Assembly (NCBI GenBank): GCA_900550395.1
Contig: URSD01000027.1
Location: forward strand, 1 to 33,300
Origin: an uncultured Porphyromonadaceae bacterium
GTDB taxonomy: Bacteria; Bacteroidota; Bacteroidia; Bacteroidales; Muribaculaceae
Reading direction: 5' to 3'
DNA length: 33,300 bases
The notes beneath the pieces were generated by a model. It was not told where the DNA came from. It searched no databases and saw only the letters and a list, made by a program, of their open reading frames with translations. A program made the position numbers and the translations under genes. Below, one piece after another: positions 7,265 through 16,653 of this stretch (position 1 is the first letter of the stretch; each line of letters begins with the position of its first letter).

Positions 7265-8686
7265 ATGGAATCGAAGTTTTTTCAACGTTCAATCATATAT
7301 GCCATCGCAGCCTTAGGTGTCTCTGCGACGGCCGGCCCGCTTGACAACGCCAAGGCGCTTTTTCTCGACGGCAACTACGAGCAGGCACTTCCGGAATTGC
7401 AGACGCTGCACCGCAAATCGCCTCGCGACGGCAACACCGCGTACTATCTCGGAGCCACACTCCATGCCCTGGGGCGCGACGCGGAAGCTGCCGCCCCGCT
7501 GAAAACGGCGCAAGGACGCGGAGTGGCCGACGCGTCGAGACTCCTCGCGGAGATTGACCTTTCGGAATACCGTCCCGAGGAGGCATCGGACAATCTGGAC
7601 AAATGGCAGGAAGCCATCCGCAAAAACCGCAAGGCACAGACGCCGGACGCCCTCGGGCAGATGCAGCAACGAGCCATAATGATGCGCAACATGATGGAAC
7701 GCGTGGAACGCATAGAGATCATCGACTCGCTCACGGTCGACGCCGACGACTTTTTCCGCCATTACCGTCTGTCGCCGGAGGCAGGGCGCCTCAACGCGGG
7801 GGCAGACATCGGCATGCGCGACGCAATGGTGGTGTACTCACCCCAGCGCGGGCGCGAGATACTGTGGGATCAGCTTGCCGACAGTACAGATGCGCGTGTG
7901 CTGGTGCAGGCAGGCATACTGGACGACGGGAGCATCGAGGACACAAGGCGGGTAGACATAGACATGGAGGCCGACGCCATGGCCTACCCTTTCATGATGC
8001 CTGACGGCGTGACCCTCTATTTCGCGGCCGAGGGTCCGGAGAGCCTGGGCGGTTACGACATCTTCATGACACGCCGCAGCGAGACGGGCGAGGGCTATCT
8101 GCAACCGCAGAACATAGGCATGCCCTATAACTCGCCGGCCAACGACTATATGCTGGCAATAGACGAGGCTACGGGCATAGGATGGTGGGCCACCGACCGC
8201 AATGCGCCGGAGGGTAAAGTGACGATATACGAGTTCATTCCGTCGCACCGCAGGGTCAACGTAGAGCCCGATGCCGCCGACCTTGTAGCCCGTGCCCGCA
8301 TATCCTCCATAGCCCTCACGCAGGAACCGGACAAGGACTACGACTCGCTGCGCCGCCGCGTCAGCGAACTCGGACGCACCGACGGCGACGGCAGCGACGC
8401 CACATCAAGAAACGAAATCGCTCTGGCGCTGCCCGACGGCCGCGTAATCAGCCGTGTATCGGAACTTAAATCGCCGGAGGCACGGCGCGCAGGCGAACGG
8501 CTTATGGGTATAGACATCGAAATCGCCGCCATCCAGGCGGACCTCGCCTCCCTGCGCGAAAAATACGGGAAAGGCGACTCCGGTGTGGCACACCGAATAG
8601 AGGGACTCGAATCGGAGCTTGCCAAGGCCCGCACACGCCGCAAAGCCGCCGTCAACACCGTCGTGCGTCTTGAATGTATGCTGTAA
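7265..8686 (+). CDS. Periplasmic TPR and PD40 (WD40-like) repeat protein
   Basis: The 473-residue protein starts with a signal peptide-like segment (residues 1-23, ending ATAG). Two TPR-like helix pairs follow (about 24-110), then WD40-like PD40 beta-propeller blades (about 150-330) with the typical phrases PDGVTLYFAAEG and GYDIFMTRR. The C-terminus (about 345-473) is mostly charged helix, probably coiled coil. Proteins with TPR and PD40 parts are common in the Bacteroidetes periplasm, often fused to an OmpA-type peptidoglycan-binding domain; none is present here. The exact role is unknown, and an envelope scaffold is a guess. It is followed 12 bases later by the cstA-like gene. Confidence 0.75.
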   Translation: MESKFFQRSIIYAIAALGVSATAGPLDNAKALFLDGNYEQALPELQTLHRKSPRDGNTAYYLGATLHALGRDAEAAAPLKTAQGRGVADASRLLAEIDLSEYRPEEASDNLDKWQEAIRKNRKAQTPDALGQMQQRAIMMRNMMERVERIEIIDSLTVDADDFFRHYRLSPEAGRLNAGADIGMRDAMVVYSPQRGREILWDQLADSTDARVLVQAGILDDGSIEDTRRVDIDMEADAMAYPFMMPDGVTLYFAAEGPESLGGYDIFMTRRSETGEGYLQPQNIGMPYNSPANDYMLAIDEATGIGWWATDRNAPEGKVTIYEFIPSHRRVNVEPDAADLVARARISSIALTQEPDKDYDSLRRRVSELGRTDGDGSDATSRNEIALALPDGRVISRVSELKSPEARRAGERLMGIDIEIAAIQADLASLREKYGKGDSGVAHRIEGLESELAKARTRRKAAVNTVVRLECML

Positions 8687-8698
8687 AAACATAAACAT

Positions 8699-10138
8699 AT
8701 GACAGAATTCATCATAGCATTGTGTGTCCTTGTGGGCGGCTATTTCGTCTACGGACTGCTGGCCGAGCGAGTGTTCGGCATCGACCCGGCGCGGAAGACC
8801 CCGGCCGATACCATGCGCGACGGCGTCGACTATGTGCCGCTTCCCACATGGCGCGTATTCCTTATTCAGTTCCTGAACATAGCCGGTCTGGGTCCGATTT
8901 TCGGCGCCATAATGGGCGTGATGTTCGGTCCGGCCGCATTTCTGTGGATTGTGTTCGGCACCATATTCGCGGGAGCCGTGCACGACTTCATATCGGCCAT
9001 GATGAGCATACGCTCCGGCGGCGAATCGTTGCCAGAACTCGTGGGCCACGAACTCGGCTCGGGCATCAGGCAGTTCATGCGCGCGTTCAGCATCCTGCTA
9101 CTTATACTCGTAGGGGCTGTTTTCGTCATCACTCCGGCCGGACTGCTCGCCTCCATGACGCCCGACTACATGGGCGTGACGTTCTGGATATGCGCCATAT
9201 TCGCCTACTATATTCTCGCCACGCTGCTGCCTGTCGACAAGGTGATAGGCCGCATATATCCTGTGTTCGGATTCGCGCTGCTGTTCATGGCGGCCGGTCT
9301 GCTGTGCATGCTCCTTTTCGGTGGCGTTGAGATTCCGGTCGGCATGTCCGAGGGCCTGCAGAGCCGCTACGCCGACTCGGCGCATCCGGTGTTCCCGATG
9401 ATGTTCGTAAGCATAGCCTGCGGCGCCATAAGCGGCTTCCACGCCACGCAGAGCCCCATGATGGCACGCTGCATCAAAAACGAGAAACTGGCGCGGCCGG
9501 TATTCTACGGCGCCATGGTGGCCGAGGGTCTTGTGGCCCTGATATGGGCGGCAGCCGCCATAGCTTTCACCGGGGGCTACGACCAGCTGCGCGAGTACAT
9601 GGCATCGCATGCCGGAGCCGGCGCGCTCGTGCACGACATCTCCATAGCATGGCTGGGCACCTTCGGAGGCATCCTCGCCATCCTCGGCGTGGTGGCCGCG
9701 CCCATCACCACCGGCGACACAGCCCTTCGCTCGGCACGCCTTATCGCCGCCGATTTCCTGCACCTCGACCAACGGCCGATAGCCAAGCGTCTGCTGGTGT
9801 CCATTCCGCTGTTCGCACTCACGGCGGCTGTCATGATGATAGACTTCAACGTGCTGTGGCGCTACTTCGCATGGAGCAACCAGACGCTGGCAATGTTCAC
9901 GCTGTGGGCCGCATCGGTCTACCTGTGGCGACACGGACGCATGTATGTGCTGACGCTGATTCCCGCCATGTTCATGACAACGGTGTGCTGCTCGTATCTG
10001 CTCTTCGCACCGCGCCCCGAAGGTCTCGGGCTCGAGTGGGGCACCTCGCTGCTGTGCGCTCTCGGCGTCACTGCCGGATGTACCGCCGCTTTCGCACGCA
10101 TGGTGCTTAAATCCCGTACCGAAACCGAACCCGCATGA
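8699..10138 (+). CDS. cstA: CstA-family peptide/carbon starvation transporter
   Basis: This 479-residue polytopic inner-membrane protein belongs to the carbon starvation CstA family, which imports peptides or pyruvate when carbon is scarce. The family N-terminal block is clear: NIAGLGPIFGAIMG, a GAVHDF motif and GGESLPELVG. About a dozen hydrophobic segments are seen. It is shorter than E. coli CstA (about 700 residues), but short forms are usual in Bacteroidales. The stop overlaps the ATG of the next gene (ATGA), which suggests coupled translation. Substrate is not decided by sequence; peptides are the usual view. Confidence 0.88.
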   Translation: MTEFIIALCVLVGGYFVYGLLAERVFGIDPARKTPADTMRDGVDYVPLPTWRVFLIQFLNIAGLGPIFGAIMGVMFGPAAFLWIVFGTIFAGAVHDFISAMMSIRSGGESLPELVGHELGSGIRQFMRAFSILLLILVGAVFVITPAGLLASMTPDYMGVTFWICAIFAYYILATLLPVDKVIGRIYPVFGFALLFMAAGLLCMLLFGGVEIPVGMSEGLQSRYADSAHPVFPMMFVSIACGAISGFHATQSPMMARCIKNEKLARPVFYGAMVAEGLVALIWAAAAIAFTGGYDQLREYMASHAGAGALVHDISIAWLGTFGGILAILGVVAAPITTGDTALRSARLIAADFLHLDQRPIAKRLLVSIPLFALTAAVMMIDFNVLWRYFAWSNQTLAMFTLWAASVYLWRHGRMYVLTLIPAMFMTTVCCSYLLFAPRPEGLGLEWGTSLLCALGVTAGCTAAFARMVLKSRTETEPA

Positions 10139-10965
10139 CTGCCAAGTTCGCACAGATACTGGAAAACATAGGCCGGTCGACACGCTACAACCTGCACAGC
10201 CACACACAATTCTGCGACGGACACGCTCCGATAGAGCAAATGGTTGCCGGTGCCATCGACGCCGGGCTGGAGCACTACGGATTCTCGCCGCACGGCCCCA
10301 TACCAATACCGTCGCCCTGCAACATGGGTGCGGACACAGTGGAGGCATACAAAGCCGAAGTGGAACGACTGAGGCGACTGCACAAGGGAGAAATCGAGCT
10401 GTACACGGGCATGGAGGTGGATTTTCTCGGCCCGCAGTGGGGACCGCATTCGGCCGAGGTACAGGCCTACGGTCTTGACTACATAATAGGCAGCGTACAC
10501 TTCGTTCCGGCACAGGACGGTACCTATGCCGACACCGACGGACAGCCCGAACGCTTCCGGCGCTACGTGGAGGAAGTGTTCGGCGGCGACCTGCGCTATG
10601 TGGTCGACACATTCTTCCGGCAGACTATCTCCATGATAGAGGCCGGCGGTCTTGACATCGTGGGCCACTTCGACAAGATAGGACTGAACGCATCGTGTAT
10701 GCAACCCGACATCGAGGACCATCCCTGGTACGCGCGCCATATCGCCGATGTGATCGACGCCATAGCCGCCCGAGGCCTCATAGCCGAAATCAACACCAAG
10801 CATTACGCGCGCTGGCAGCGTTTCTTCCCGGCCGTGCGCTGGTGGCCGCTTCTCCGCAAAGCCGGCATCCGCGTCCTTGTAAACAGCGATGCGCACGACC
10901 CGCACCTGACCGACGCATCCCGGCGTACAGCACTTGACTTATGGCACAACGACTCGAACTCTTAG
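10135..10965 (+). CDS. PHP-domain phosphatase, histidinol-phosphatase type
   Basis: This 276-residue PHP-family metal-dependent phosphoesterase resembles HisK-type histidinol-phosphatases, which act in the penultimate step of histidine synthesis. Metal ligands are visible: His21 and His23 (HSH), Asp28, His30, Glu94 (GMEVDF), His122 (GSVHF), His178 (VGHFDK), Asp252 and His254 (NSDAH). No other his gene is nearby, so the substrate is inferred from family only. The ATG overlaps the cstA stop, and its own end overlaps the U32 gene by 25 bases. Confidence 0.85.
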   Translation: MTAKFAQILENIGRSTRYNLHSHTQFCDGHAPIEQMVAGAIDAGLEHYGFSPHGPIPIPSPCNMGADTVEAYKAEVERLRRLHKGEIELYTGMEVDFLGPQWGPHSAEVQAYGLDYIIGSVHFVPAQDGTYADTDGQPERFRRYVEEVFGGDLRYVVDTFFRQTISMIEAGGLDIVGHFDKIGLNASCMQPDIEDHPWYARHIADVIDAIAARGLIAEINTKHYARWQRFFPAVRWWPLLRKAGIRVLVNSDAHDPHLTDASRRTALDLWHNDSNS

Positions 10966-12788
10966 CCCCGGCACGCAACGCCGCAATCGCCGTCGACGCC
11001 CTGCGCTGCGGGGCCGACGCGGTGTACATGGGAGCGCCGGCATTCGGCGCCCGTGCCGCCGCATGCAACAGCATCGAAGACATAGCCCACGCCGCAGCGG
11101 AGGCCCACCGCTACAACGCCCGCATATACGCCACAATGAACACGCTGCTCTACGACAATGAGCTACGGGCGGCCGAGGCAATGGTGCGGGAGCTGTACGA
11201 CGCGGGAGTAGACGCGCTCATCGTCCAGGACATGGCGTACCTCGAACTGTCGCTGCCGCCCATTGCGCTTCATGCCAGCACGCAGTGCGACACGCGCACG
11301 CCCGAGAAAGCCGCCCTGCTGGAGAAAGCGGGCTTCTCGCAGATAGTGCTCGCGCGCGAGCTCACCCTCCCGGAAATACGGGCGGTGCGGGAAGCCACTA
11401 CCGTGCCGCTGGAGGCGTTCGTCCACGGCGCGCTGTGCGTCAGCTACAGCGGCGACTGCCAGGCTGGCTTCATAGCAACCGGACGAAGCGCCAACCGCGG
11501 CGAATGCCCGCAGATGTGCCGCCTGCCTTACCGCCTTCAGGACGCATCGGGCCGCGACCTGGCCCCGGAACGCCACTACCTCTCGCTGCGCGACATGCAG
11601 CGCATCGACATGCTCGGGGCGATGGCCGAAGCCGGAATTTCATCTTTCAAAATAGAGGGAAGGCTCAAGGACGCGGCCTATGTGCGCAGCACCGTGGCCG
11701 CCTACTCCGCCGCGCTCGACAGGCTCGTGCAGGCGTCGGAGGGTGCCTGGGAGCGCAGCTCCTGCGGACGCGCCGAAGCGCACTTCGAGCCACGACTCGA
11801 CAAGGTGTTCAACCGCGGCTATACATCTTATTTCCTGAATACGCCGCGCCGCGAGCCGGGCAAAATAGCGTCTATCGCTTCGCCGAAGAACACCGGCACG
11901 AAGGTAGGCACAGTGCTGTCGGCCCGCGGCAGAGTGCTGACGGCGCGCCTCGACACGGAGCTTCACAACGGCGACGGTCTCGGATTCTTCGACCGGGAGG
12001 GACGCTTCACAGGATTCCGTGCCAACAAGGTTGAAGGGGAGCGTATTCACACTACTTCGGAAATCAATGTACCGCCCGGCACGACGCTTTACCGCAACGC
12101 CGACAAGGCCTACAACGACACCGTGGAAGCCGCGCGGCCTGAGCGCACAATCGGCATAAGGATGGAGCTGAGATCCGTTGACAACCAGCGCATTGCTCTG
12201 CTCATAAGCGATGAGCGCGGCAACAGCGTGGAACTGTGCGCCTCCGCGCCTGCCGAAGAGGCGCACACCGACCAGCACGAGGCGCGCCGCCGTGCGCTCG
12301 ACCGCCTCGGCGGCAGCATCTACCGTCTTGAATCGCTCGACGACAGCCTCGGCACCCGCTTCGTGCCGGCTTCGCTGCTCACCTCCCTGCGGCGCGATGC
12401 CACCGACGCCCTGGACCGCGCGCAGCGCGCCCGATATACCTACGACCGGCGCCGGCCGTGCCTGATAACGGCAGAGGACATGTCCGGCCTCGTCACCTCG
12501 AGCCATGACAACGTAGCCAACCGCCTGGCAGCCGATTTTTATACCCGTTCGGGGGCCATTGTCGACGCACGCGCCGTCGAGGTGGAGCGTCCGAAAGGCG
12601 AGACTACAGTAATGACTACCCGCTACTGTCTGCGCCGCGAACTTGGCGCCTGTCTGCGCGACAAGAATGCCGCGGCGCTGCCCCGGGACCTGTATCTTCG
12701 CGCCCCCGGCATAAGCTACAGACTCGATTTCGACTGCGTCCGTTGCGAAATGCGCGTAATTGCCGATGCCACAATTGCCGGTAAATGA
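10941..12788 (+). CDS. U32 peptidase-family protein, RlhA-like
   Basis: The 615-residue protein has a U32 TIM-barrel domain at the N-terminus with the family signature starting at Glu158 (EAFVHGALCVSYSGDC) and a later SFKIEGRLKD motif, then a long C-terminal extension like the DUF3656 part of RlhA. RlhA is needed for 5-hydroxylation of 23S rRNA cytidine 2501 in E. coli; other U32 members modify tRNA or ubiquinone and hold iron-sulfur clusters. Cys166, Cys173, Cys189 and Cys193 are candidate cluster ligands. The 'peptidase' label is historical. The start overlaps the preceding gene by 25 bases. Confidence 0.85.
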   Translation: MAQRLELLAPARNAAIAVDALRCGADAVYMGAPAFGARAAACNSIEDIAHAAAEAHRYNARIYATMNTLLYDNELRAAEAMVRELYDAGVDALIVQDMAYLELSLPPIALHASTQCDTRTPEKAALLEKAGFSQIVLARELTLPEIRAVREATTVPLEAFVHGALCVSYSGDCQAGFIATGRSANRGECPQMCRLPYRLQDASGRDLAPERHYLSLRDMQRIDMLGAMAEAGISSFKIEGRLKDAAYVRSTVAAYSAALDRLVQASEGAWERSSCGRAEAHFEPRLDKVFNRGYTSYFLNTPRREPGKIASIASPKNTGTKVGTVLSARGRVLTARLDTELHNGDGLGFFDREGRFTGFRANKVEGERIHTTSEINVPPGTTLYRNADKAYNDTVEAARPERTIGIRMELRSVDNQRIALLISDERGNSVELCASAPAEEAHTDQHEARRRALDRLGGSIYRLESLDDSLGTRFVPASLLTSLRRDATDALDRAQRARYTYDRRRPCLITAEDMSGLVTSSHDNVANRLAADFYTRSGAIVDARAVEVERPKGETTVMTTRYCLRRELGACLRDKNAAALPRDLYLRAPGISYRLDFDCVRCEMRVIADATIAGK

Positions 12789-12799
12789 TATTTTTTGCG

Positions 12800-12807
12800 T
12801 AAATTTG
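12800..12807 (+). promoter_or_regulatory. Putative -7 element for dxr
   Basis: TAAATTTG matches TAnnTTTG and lies 23 bases before the GTG start of dxr. The -33 region is weak (TTGC at 12775-12778). It supports the choice of the GTG at 12831 over the upstream TTG at 12795, which would precede the promoter. Confidence 0.45.
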
Positions 12808-12830
12808 CATCTGCATTAGATACACCAATC

Positions 12831-13988
12831 GTGAATTCACAGAAAAACATAGCCGTACTGGGCTGTACAGGCTCCATCGGCACTCAGACACTCGACATCA
12901 TCGGTGAACACCCCGAGCTGTACCGTGCCTCCGTGCTTGCCGCCGGACGCAGGGTCGATGACCTTATAGCCCTCGCGCGAAAGCACCGTCCTGCTCTCGC
13001 CGTCATCGCCGACGAGAACACCCTTCCGCGCCTGCGTGAGGCGCTCGAACCGCTTGGCATACGCTGCGAGGCCGGAGCCGAGGCGCTTGCTGAAGCCGCC
13101 GCGCTTCCCGAAGTCGACATGGTAGTGACTGCCACCGTGGGCTACAGCGGCCTGGCTCCCACCATCAGCGCCATCCGTGCCGGCAAGGACATTGCGCTCG
13201 CCAACAAGGAGACACTCGTAGTGGCCGGTGACTATATATGCCGTCTGCTCGAAAACTCGCCCTCGCAAGTCTATCCCGTAGATTCCGAGCACTCAGCCAT
13301 CTATCAGTGTCTGCATGGCGAGCACCGCGACACGGTGCGCCGCCTTATCATCACGGCCTCCGGCGGCCCGTTCCGCACATGGTCGCGCGAACGCATAGCA
13401 GCCGCCAGGGCCGCCGAAGCCCTGCGTCATCCCAACTGGGACATGGGCGCGAAAATCACCATCGACTCCGCCACGATGATGAACAAGGCTTTCGAGATAA
13501 TAGAAGCACGCTGGCTCTTCGACATGGAGCCGGAACGCATCACCGCCATCGTGCATCCGCAGAGCATCGTTCACTCCATGGTGGAATTCACCGACGGCGC
13601 CATCAAGGCCCAGCTGGGCGTCCCCGACATGCGGCTGCCTATAGCCTACGCCCTGGGATGCGCGCACAGATTGCCCCACGCCGAGCGCCCTCTGACTATG
13701 GAGCAGCTTGCCTCGCTGACGTTCGAGCAGCCCGACACCTCGCGTTTCCCCTGCCTGACGCTGGCCGACGAAGCCATACGCCGCGGCGGCAACACGGCAT
13801 GCATCATCAACGCGGCAAACGAAATCGCGGTCGACGCATACCTGCACGACCGCATCGGATTCTACGACATCTACGACATCATCACCCGCACGCTGGGCAA
13901 GGCTACATTCACCGCTTCGCCCGACTATGCCGACTACGTGGCCTCCAATGCCGAGGCGCGCGCCATAGCCGCGGAAATGATTTCTTAA
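12831..13988 (+). CDS. dxr: 1-deoxy-D-xylulose 5-phosphate reductoisomerase
   Basis: Dxr (IspC) converts DXP to 2-C-methyl-D-erythritol 4-phosphate with NADPH, the second step of the non-mevalonate isoprenoid pathway. The NADPH loop GCTGSIGTQTLDII is near the N-terminus, followed by ANKETLVVAG, PVDSEHSAIYQCL, ASGGPFR, GAKITIDSATMMNK and HPQSIVHSMVEF. The 385-residue length is normal. The start was set at the GTG at 12831, just before the conserved NADPH-binding segment; the in-frame TTG upstream lies ahead of a promoter-like TAAATTTG. The site-2 protease gene follows, a pairing seen in many bacteria. Confidence 0.95.
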   Translation: MNSQKNIAVLGCTGSIGTQTLDIIGEHPELYRASVLAAGRRVDDLIALARKHRPALAVIADENTLPRLREALEPLGIRCEAGAEALAEAAALPEVDMVVTATVGYSGLAPTISAIRAGKDIALANKETLVVAGDYICRLLENSPSQVYPVDSEHSAIYQCLHGEHRDTVRRLIITASGGPFRTWSRERIAAARAAEALRHPNWDMGAKITIDSATMMNKAFEIIEARWLFDMEPERITAIVHPQSIVHSMVEFTDGAIKAQLGVPDMRLPIAYALGCAHRLPHAERPLTMEQLASLTFEQPDTSRFPCLTLADEAIRRGGNTACIINAANEIAVDAYLHDRIGFYDIYDIITRTLGKATFTASPDYADYVASNAEARAIAAEMIS

Positions 13989-14011
13989 CCCTTCACTAAC
14001 TTATCCACTGA

Positions 14012-15457
14012 ATGGAATCATTCCTCTTCAAAGCATTGCAGCTGATTGTGGCACTCGTGATACTCGTCACCGTGCACGAGTTCGGCCACTACATATTCGC
14101 CAGAATGTTCGGAATCAAGGTGAACCGATTCTACCTGTTCTTCAATCCCTGGTTCTCCCTGCTGAAATACAACCCGCGCACCAACGAGCTGCAGGTCATA
14201 GGCTACACACGCGACGAGAACGGCACGGAAGTGCATAAAGCATGGAAAACCATCCGCGTGGGCAAGCCGCATCCGGCTGCCGACAATGCCAAGCCCACGT
14301 GGCGCGACACAATCTACGGCCTCGGCTGGCTGCCTCTGGGCGGCTACTGCGACATTGCCGGAATGGTCGACGAAACCAAAAGCAGCAAGGACCTCGCCGC
14401 CGAGCCGCAGCCCTGGGAGTTCCGCAGCAAAGCCGCATGGAAGCGCCTGCTCGTCATGGTGGCCGGCGTGCTCATGAATTTCGTGCTTGCAATCATCATC
14501 TACGCCGGCATCGCCTTCCACTGGGGCGACCGCGTGGTGCCCTATCAGGCCATGACCGAAGGCCTGGATTTTTCGCCCGAGATGCAAAGTGCGGGATTCC
14601 GTGACGGCGACCGCCTGCTGACACTCGACGGCCGCCCCTTCGACGCGCTCGATGTGTCGCAGCACTGGAAGATGGTGCAGCCGGGTGCACGCGTTGGCGT
14701 GCTGCGCGACGGCGACACCACGGAGATAGTCATCCCCGAAGAACTCGTCAAGAAGCTCGTCAACACCACCGAGGGATTCATGAGTATCCGCGTGCCCGTG
14801 CATGTGGCGAAACTCATGCCGGGAGAGGGCGCCGTCCGCGGCGGCATACGCGAGGGCGACCGCATCGTCAGCGTGGCATCCGACACCACCCCGTCCATAG
14901 GAGAATTCATGCCCGCGCTTGCCGCGCACAAGGGCGAGACCGTCGCCATGGGCATCATACGCGACGGCCGCTACAGCCGCGTCGAGGTACCCGTCAACGA
15001 ATACGGCAAGATAGGAATTCAGATGCTCGGCCCGGCCGACATCTTCGAGATCGAGGAGGTGCGTTATTCTCTGCTCGGTTCGCTGCCCCGCGGCTGGCAG
15101 ATAGGCACGCAGCAGCTCGGCAGCTACGTCAGCTCGCTCAAGCTGGTGTTCAGCAAGGAAGGCGCTCAGAGCGTAGGCGGATTCGGTACGCTCGGCAGCC
15201 TTTTCCCCGAGAAATGGGACTGGTACAGCTTCTGGCAGATAACGGCTTTCCTGTCGGTCATCCTTGCTTTCATGAACATCATACCCATCCCTGCGCTCGA
15301 CGGCGGCTACACATTGTTCCTCCTTGTCGAGATCGTGACACGCCGCAAGCCATCCGAGCGCTTCCTTGAGATTGCCAACATGATAGGCATGGGCTTCCTC
15401 TTCCTCCTCCTCTTCTACGCCAATGCCAACGACATTTTCCGCTTCATACTGAAATGA
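14012..15457 (+). CDS. rseP: RseP-type site-2 zinc metalloprotease
   Basis: This 481-residue inner-membrane protease cuts substrates within the membrane, classically anti-sigma factors and signal-peptide remnants. The zinc motif HEFGH is His22-His26 in the first membrane segment, and the third ligand region NIIPIPALDGG contains Asp430 near the C-terminus. PDZ-like sequence fills about residues 190-350. Further membrane segments follow, with a short C-terminal tail. The gene begins 23 bases after dxr and overlaps the rlmI-like gene by an ATGA. The Bacteroidetes substrate is not evident here, as no anti-sigma factor gene is nearby. Confidence 0.93.
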   Translation: MESFLFKALQLIVALVILVTVHEFGHYIFARMFGIKVNRFYLFFNPWFSLLKYNPRTNELQVIGYTRDENGTEVHKAWKTIRVGKPHPAADNAKPTWRDTIYGLGWLPLGGYCDIAGMVDETKSSKDLAAEPQPWEFRSKAAWKRLLVMVAGVLMNFVLAIIIYAGIAFHWGDRVVPYQAMTEGLDFSPEMQSAGFRDGDRLLTLDGRPFDALDVSQHWKMVQPGARVGVLRDGDTTEIVIPEELVKKLVNTTEGFMSIRVPVHVAKLMPGEGAVRGGIREGDRIVSVASDTTPSIGEFMPALAAHKGETVAMGIIRDGRYSRVEVPVNEYGKIGIQMLGPADIFEIEEVRYSLLGSLPRGWQIGTQQLGSYVSSLKLVFSKEGAQSVGGFGTLGSLFPEKWDWYSFWQITAFLSVILAFMNIIPIPALDGGYTLFLLVEIVTRRKPSERFLEIANMIGMGFLFLLLFYANANDIFRFILK

Positions 15458-16647
15458 ACAACGACATCCTACCCTCGCTCCGCCTGCGCCGCGGCAAGGA
15501 AGAATCGCTCGACAGGCTTCACCCCTGGGTGTTCTCCGGCGCCCTCACCGAGATGCCCCGCGACATCGAGGAAGGCAGCGTGGTGCGAGTGACTGCACAC
15601 GACGGACGCCTCATAGGCGTAGGCCACTTCCAGATAGGCAGCATCGCCGTGCGTATGCTCGACTTCGCCGACACCGTCATCGACGAGAATTTCTTCGCCA
15701 CCCGTCTCGCCCAGGCCTACGCCCTGCGCAAGACTCTCGGCCTTCAGCGCCCCGACAACACGGCCTTCCGGCTGGTACACGGCGAGGGCGACTTCCTGCC
15801 CGGACTCGTGGTAGACGTCTACGGCGACACCGCCGTGGTACAGGCCCACTCGCCGGGCATGCATTATGTCCGCGACATTGTCGCACGGCAGCTCACCCTG
15901 CTCCCCGGCGCCGGCATCACCAATGTGTACTATAAGAGCGAGACCACACTGCCCTACAAGGCGCGCCTCGACCCGCAGAACGATTATATAATCGGTCAGT
16001 ACAGCGGCAACGTGGCACTTGAGAACGGTCTGAAATTCCACATCGACTGGCTGCGCGGACAGAAGACGGGATTCTTCGTGGACCAGCGCGACAACCGTGC
16101 GCTGTTGCGCCGCTACAGCGCGGGGCGCCGCGTGCTCAACATGTTCTGCTACACGGGCGGCTTCTCGGTGTACGCCCTCGCCGGAGGGGCCGCGGAGGTG
16201 GTGTCGGTCGACTCGTCGGCAAAGGCCGTCAGCCTCACCGATGCCAACGTGCAGCTCAATTTCCCCGGCGACACACGCCACCGTGCCGTGGCCGAGGACG
16301 CATTCAAACATCTCGACGCGATGCAGCCCGGCGCCTACGGCCTTATCGTCCTCGACCCGCCCGCCTTTGCCAAACACCGCAGCGCGCTACACAACGCCCT
16401 CCAGGGCTACCGCCGCCTCAACGCCCGCGCGTTCGAGAAGATAGCCCCCGGCGGAGTGCTGTTCACCTTCTCCTGTTCGCAGGCCGTGAGCCGCGAGCAG
16501 TTCCGCCTGGCTGTATTCTCGGCTGCCGCCCAAAGCCGCCGCAACGTGCGCATACTCCACCAGCTCACGCAGCCGGCCGACCATCCCGTAAGCATCTACC
16601 ACCCCGAGGGCGAGTACCTCAAGGGTCTGGTTCTATACGTTGAATAA
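15454..16647 (+). CDS. rlmI: Class I SAM-dependent rRNA methyltransferase, RlmI-like
   Basis: RlmI adds a methyl group to C5 of cytidine 1962 in 23S rRNA. The 397 residues have a PUA-like RNA-binding domain first (about 1-75; HPWVFSGAL), then a middle domain and a Rossmann methyltransferase fold with SAM motif NMFCYTGGFSVYAL, the acidic VDSS, catalytic-region LDPPAF and FSCSQ. Length matches the family. The start overlaps the rseP stop by 4 bases. Substrate position is taken from the family and is not proved for this species. Confidence 0.9.
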   Translation: MNNDILPSLRLRRGKEESLDRLHPWVFSGALTEMPRDIEEGSVVRVTAHDGRLIGVGHFQIGSIAVRMLDFADTVIDENFFATRLAQAYALRKTLGLQRPDNTAFRLVHGEGDFLPGLVVDVYGDTAVVQAHSPGMHYVRDIVARQLTLLPGAGITNVYYKSETTLPYKARLDPQNDYIIGQYSGNVALENGLKFHIDWLRGQKTGFFVDQRDNRALLRRYSAGRRVLNMFCYTGGFSVYALAGGAAEVVSVDSSAKAVSLTDANVQLNFPGDTRHRAVAEDAFKHLDAMQPGAYGLIVLDPPAFAKHRSALHNALQGYRRLNARAFEKIAPGGVLFTFSCSQAVSREQFRLAVFSAAAQSRRNVRILHQLTQPADHPVSIYHPEGEYLKGLVLYVE

Positions 16648-16653
16648 ATTATA

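Noticed and set aside
9098..10612. Long minus-strand open frame of 504 codons across cstA and the PHP gene
   Set aside because: It spans two well-supported plus-strand genes in antisense and has Arg/His/Cys-rich composition with no domain.
11505..11519. U32 protein seen as a secreted collagenase
   Set aside because: There is no signal peptide, and the Cys cluster plus the C-terminal extension fit the RNA-modification branch of U32; the peptidase name is historical.
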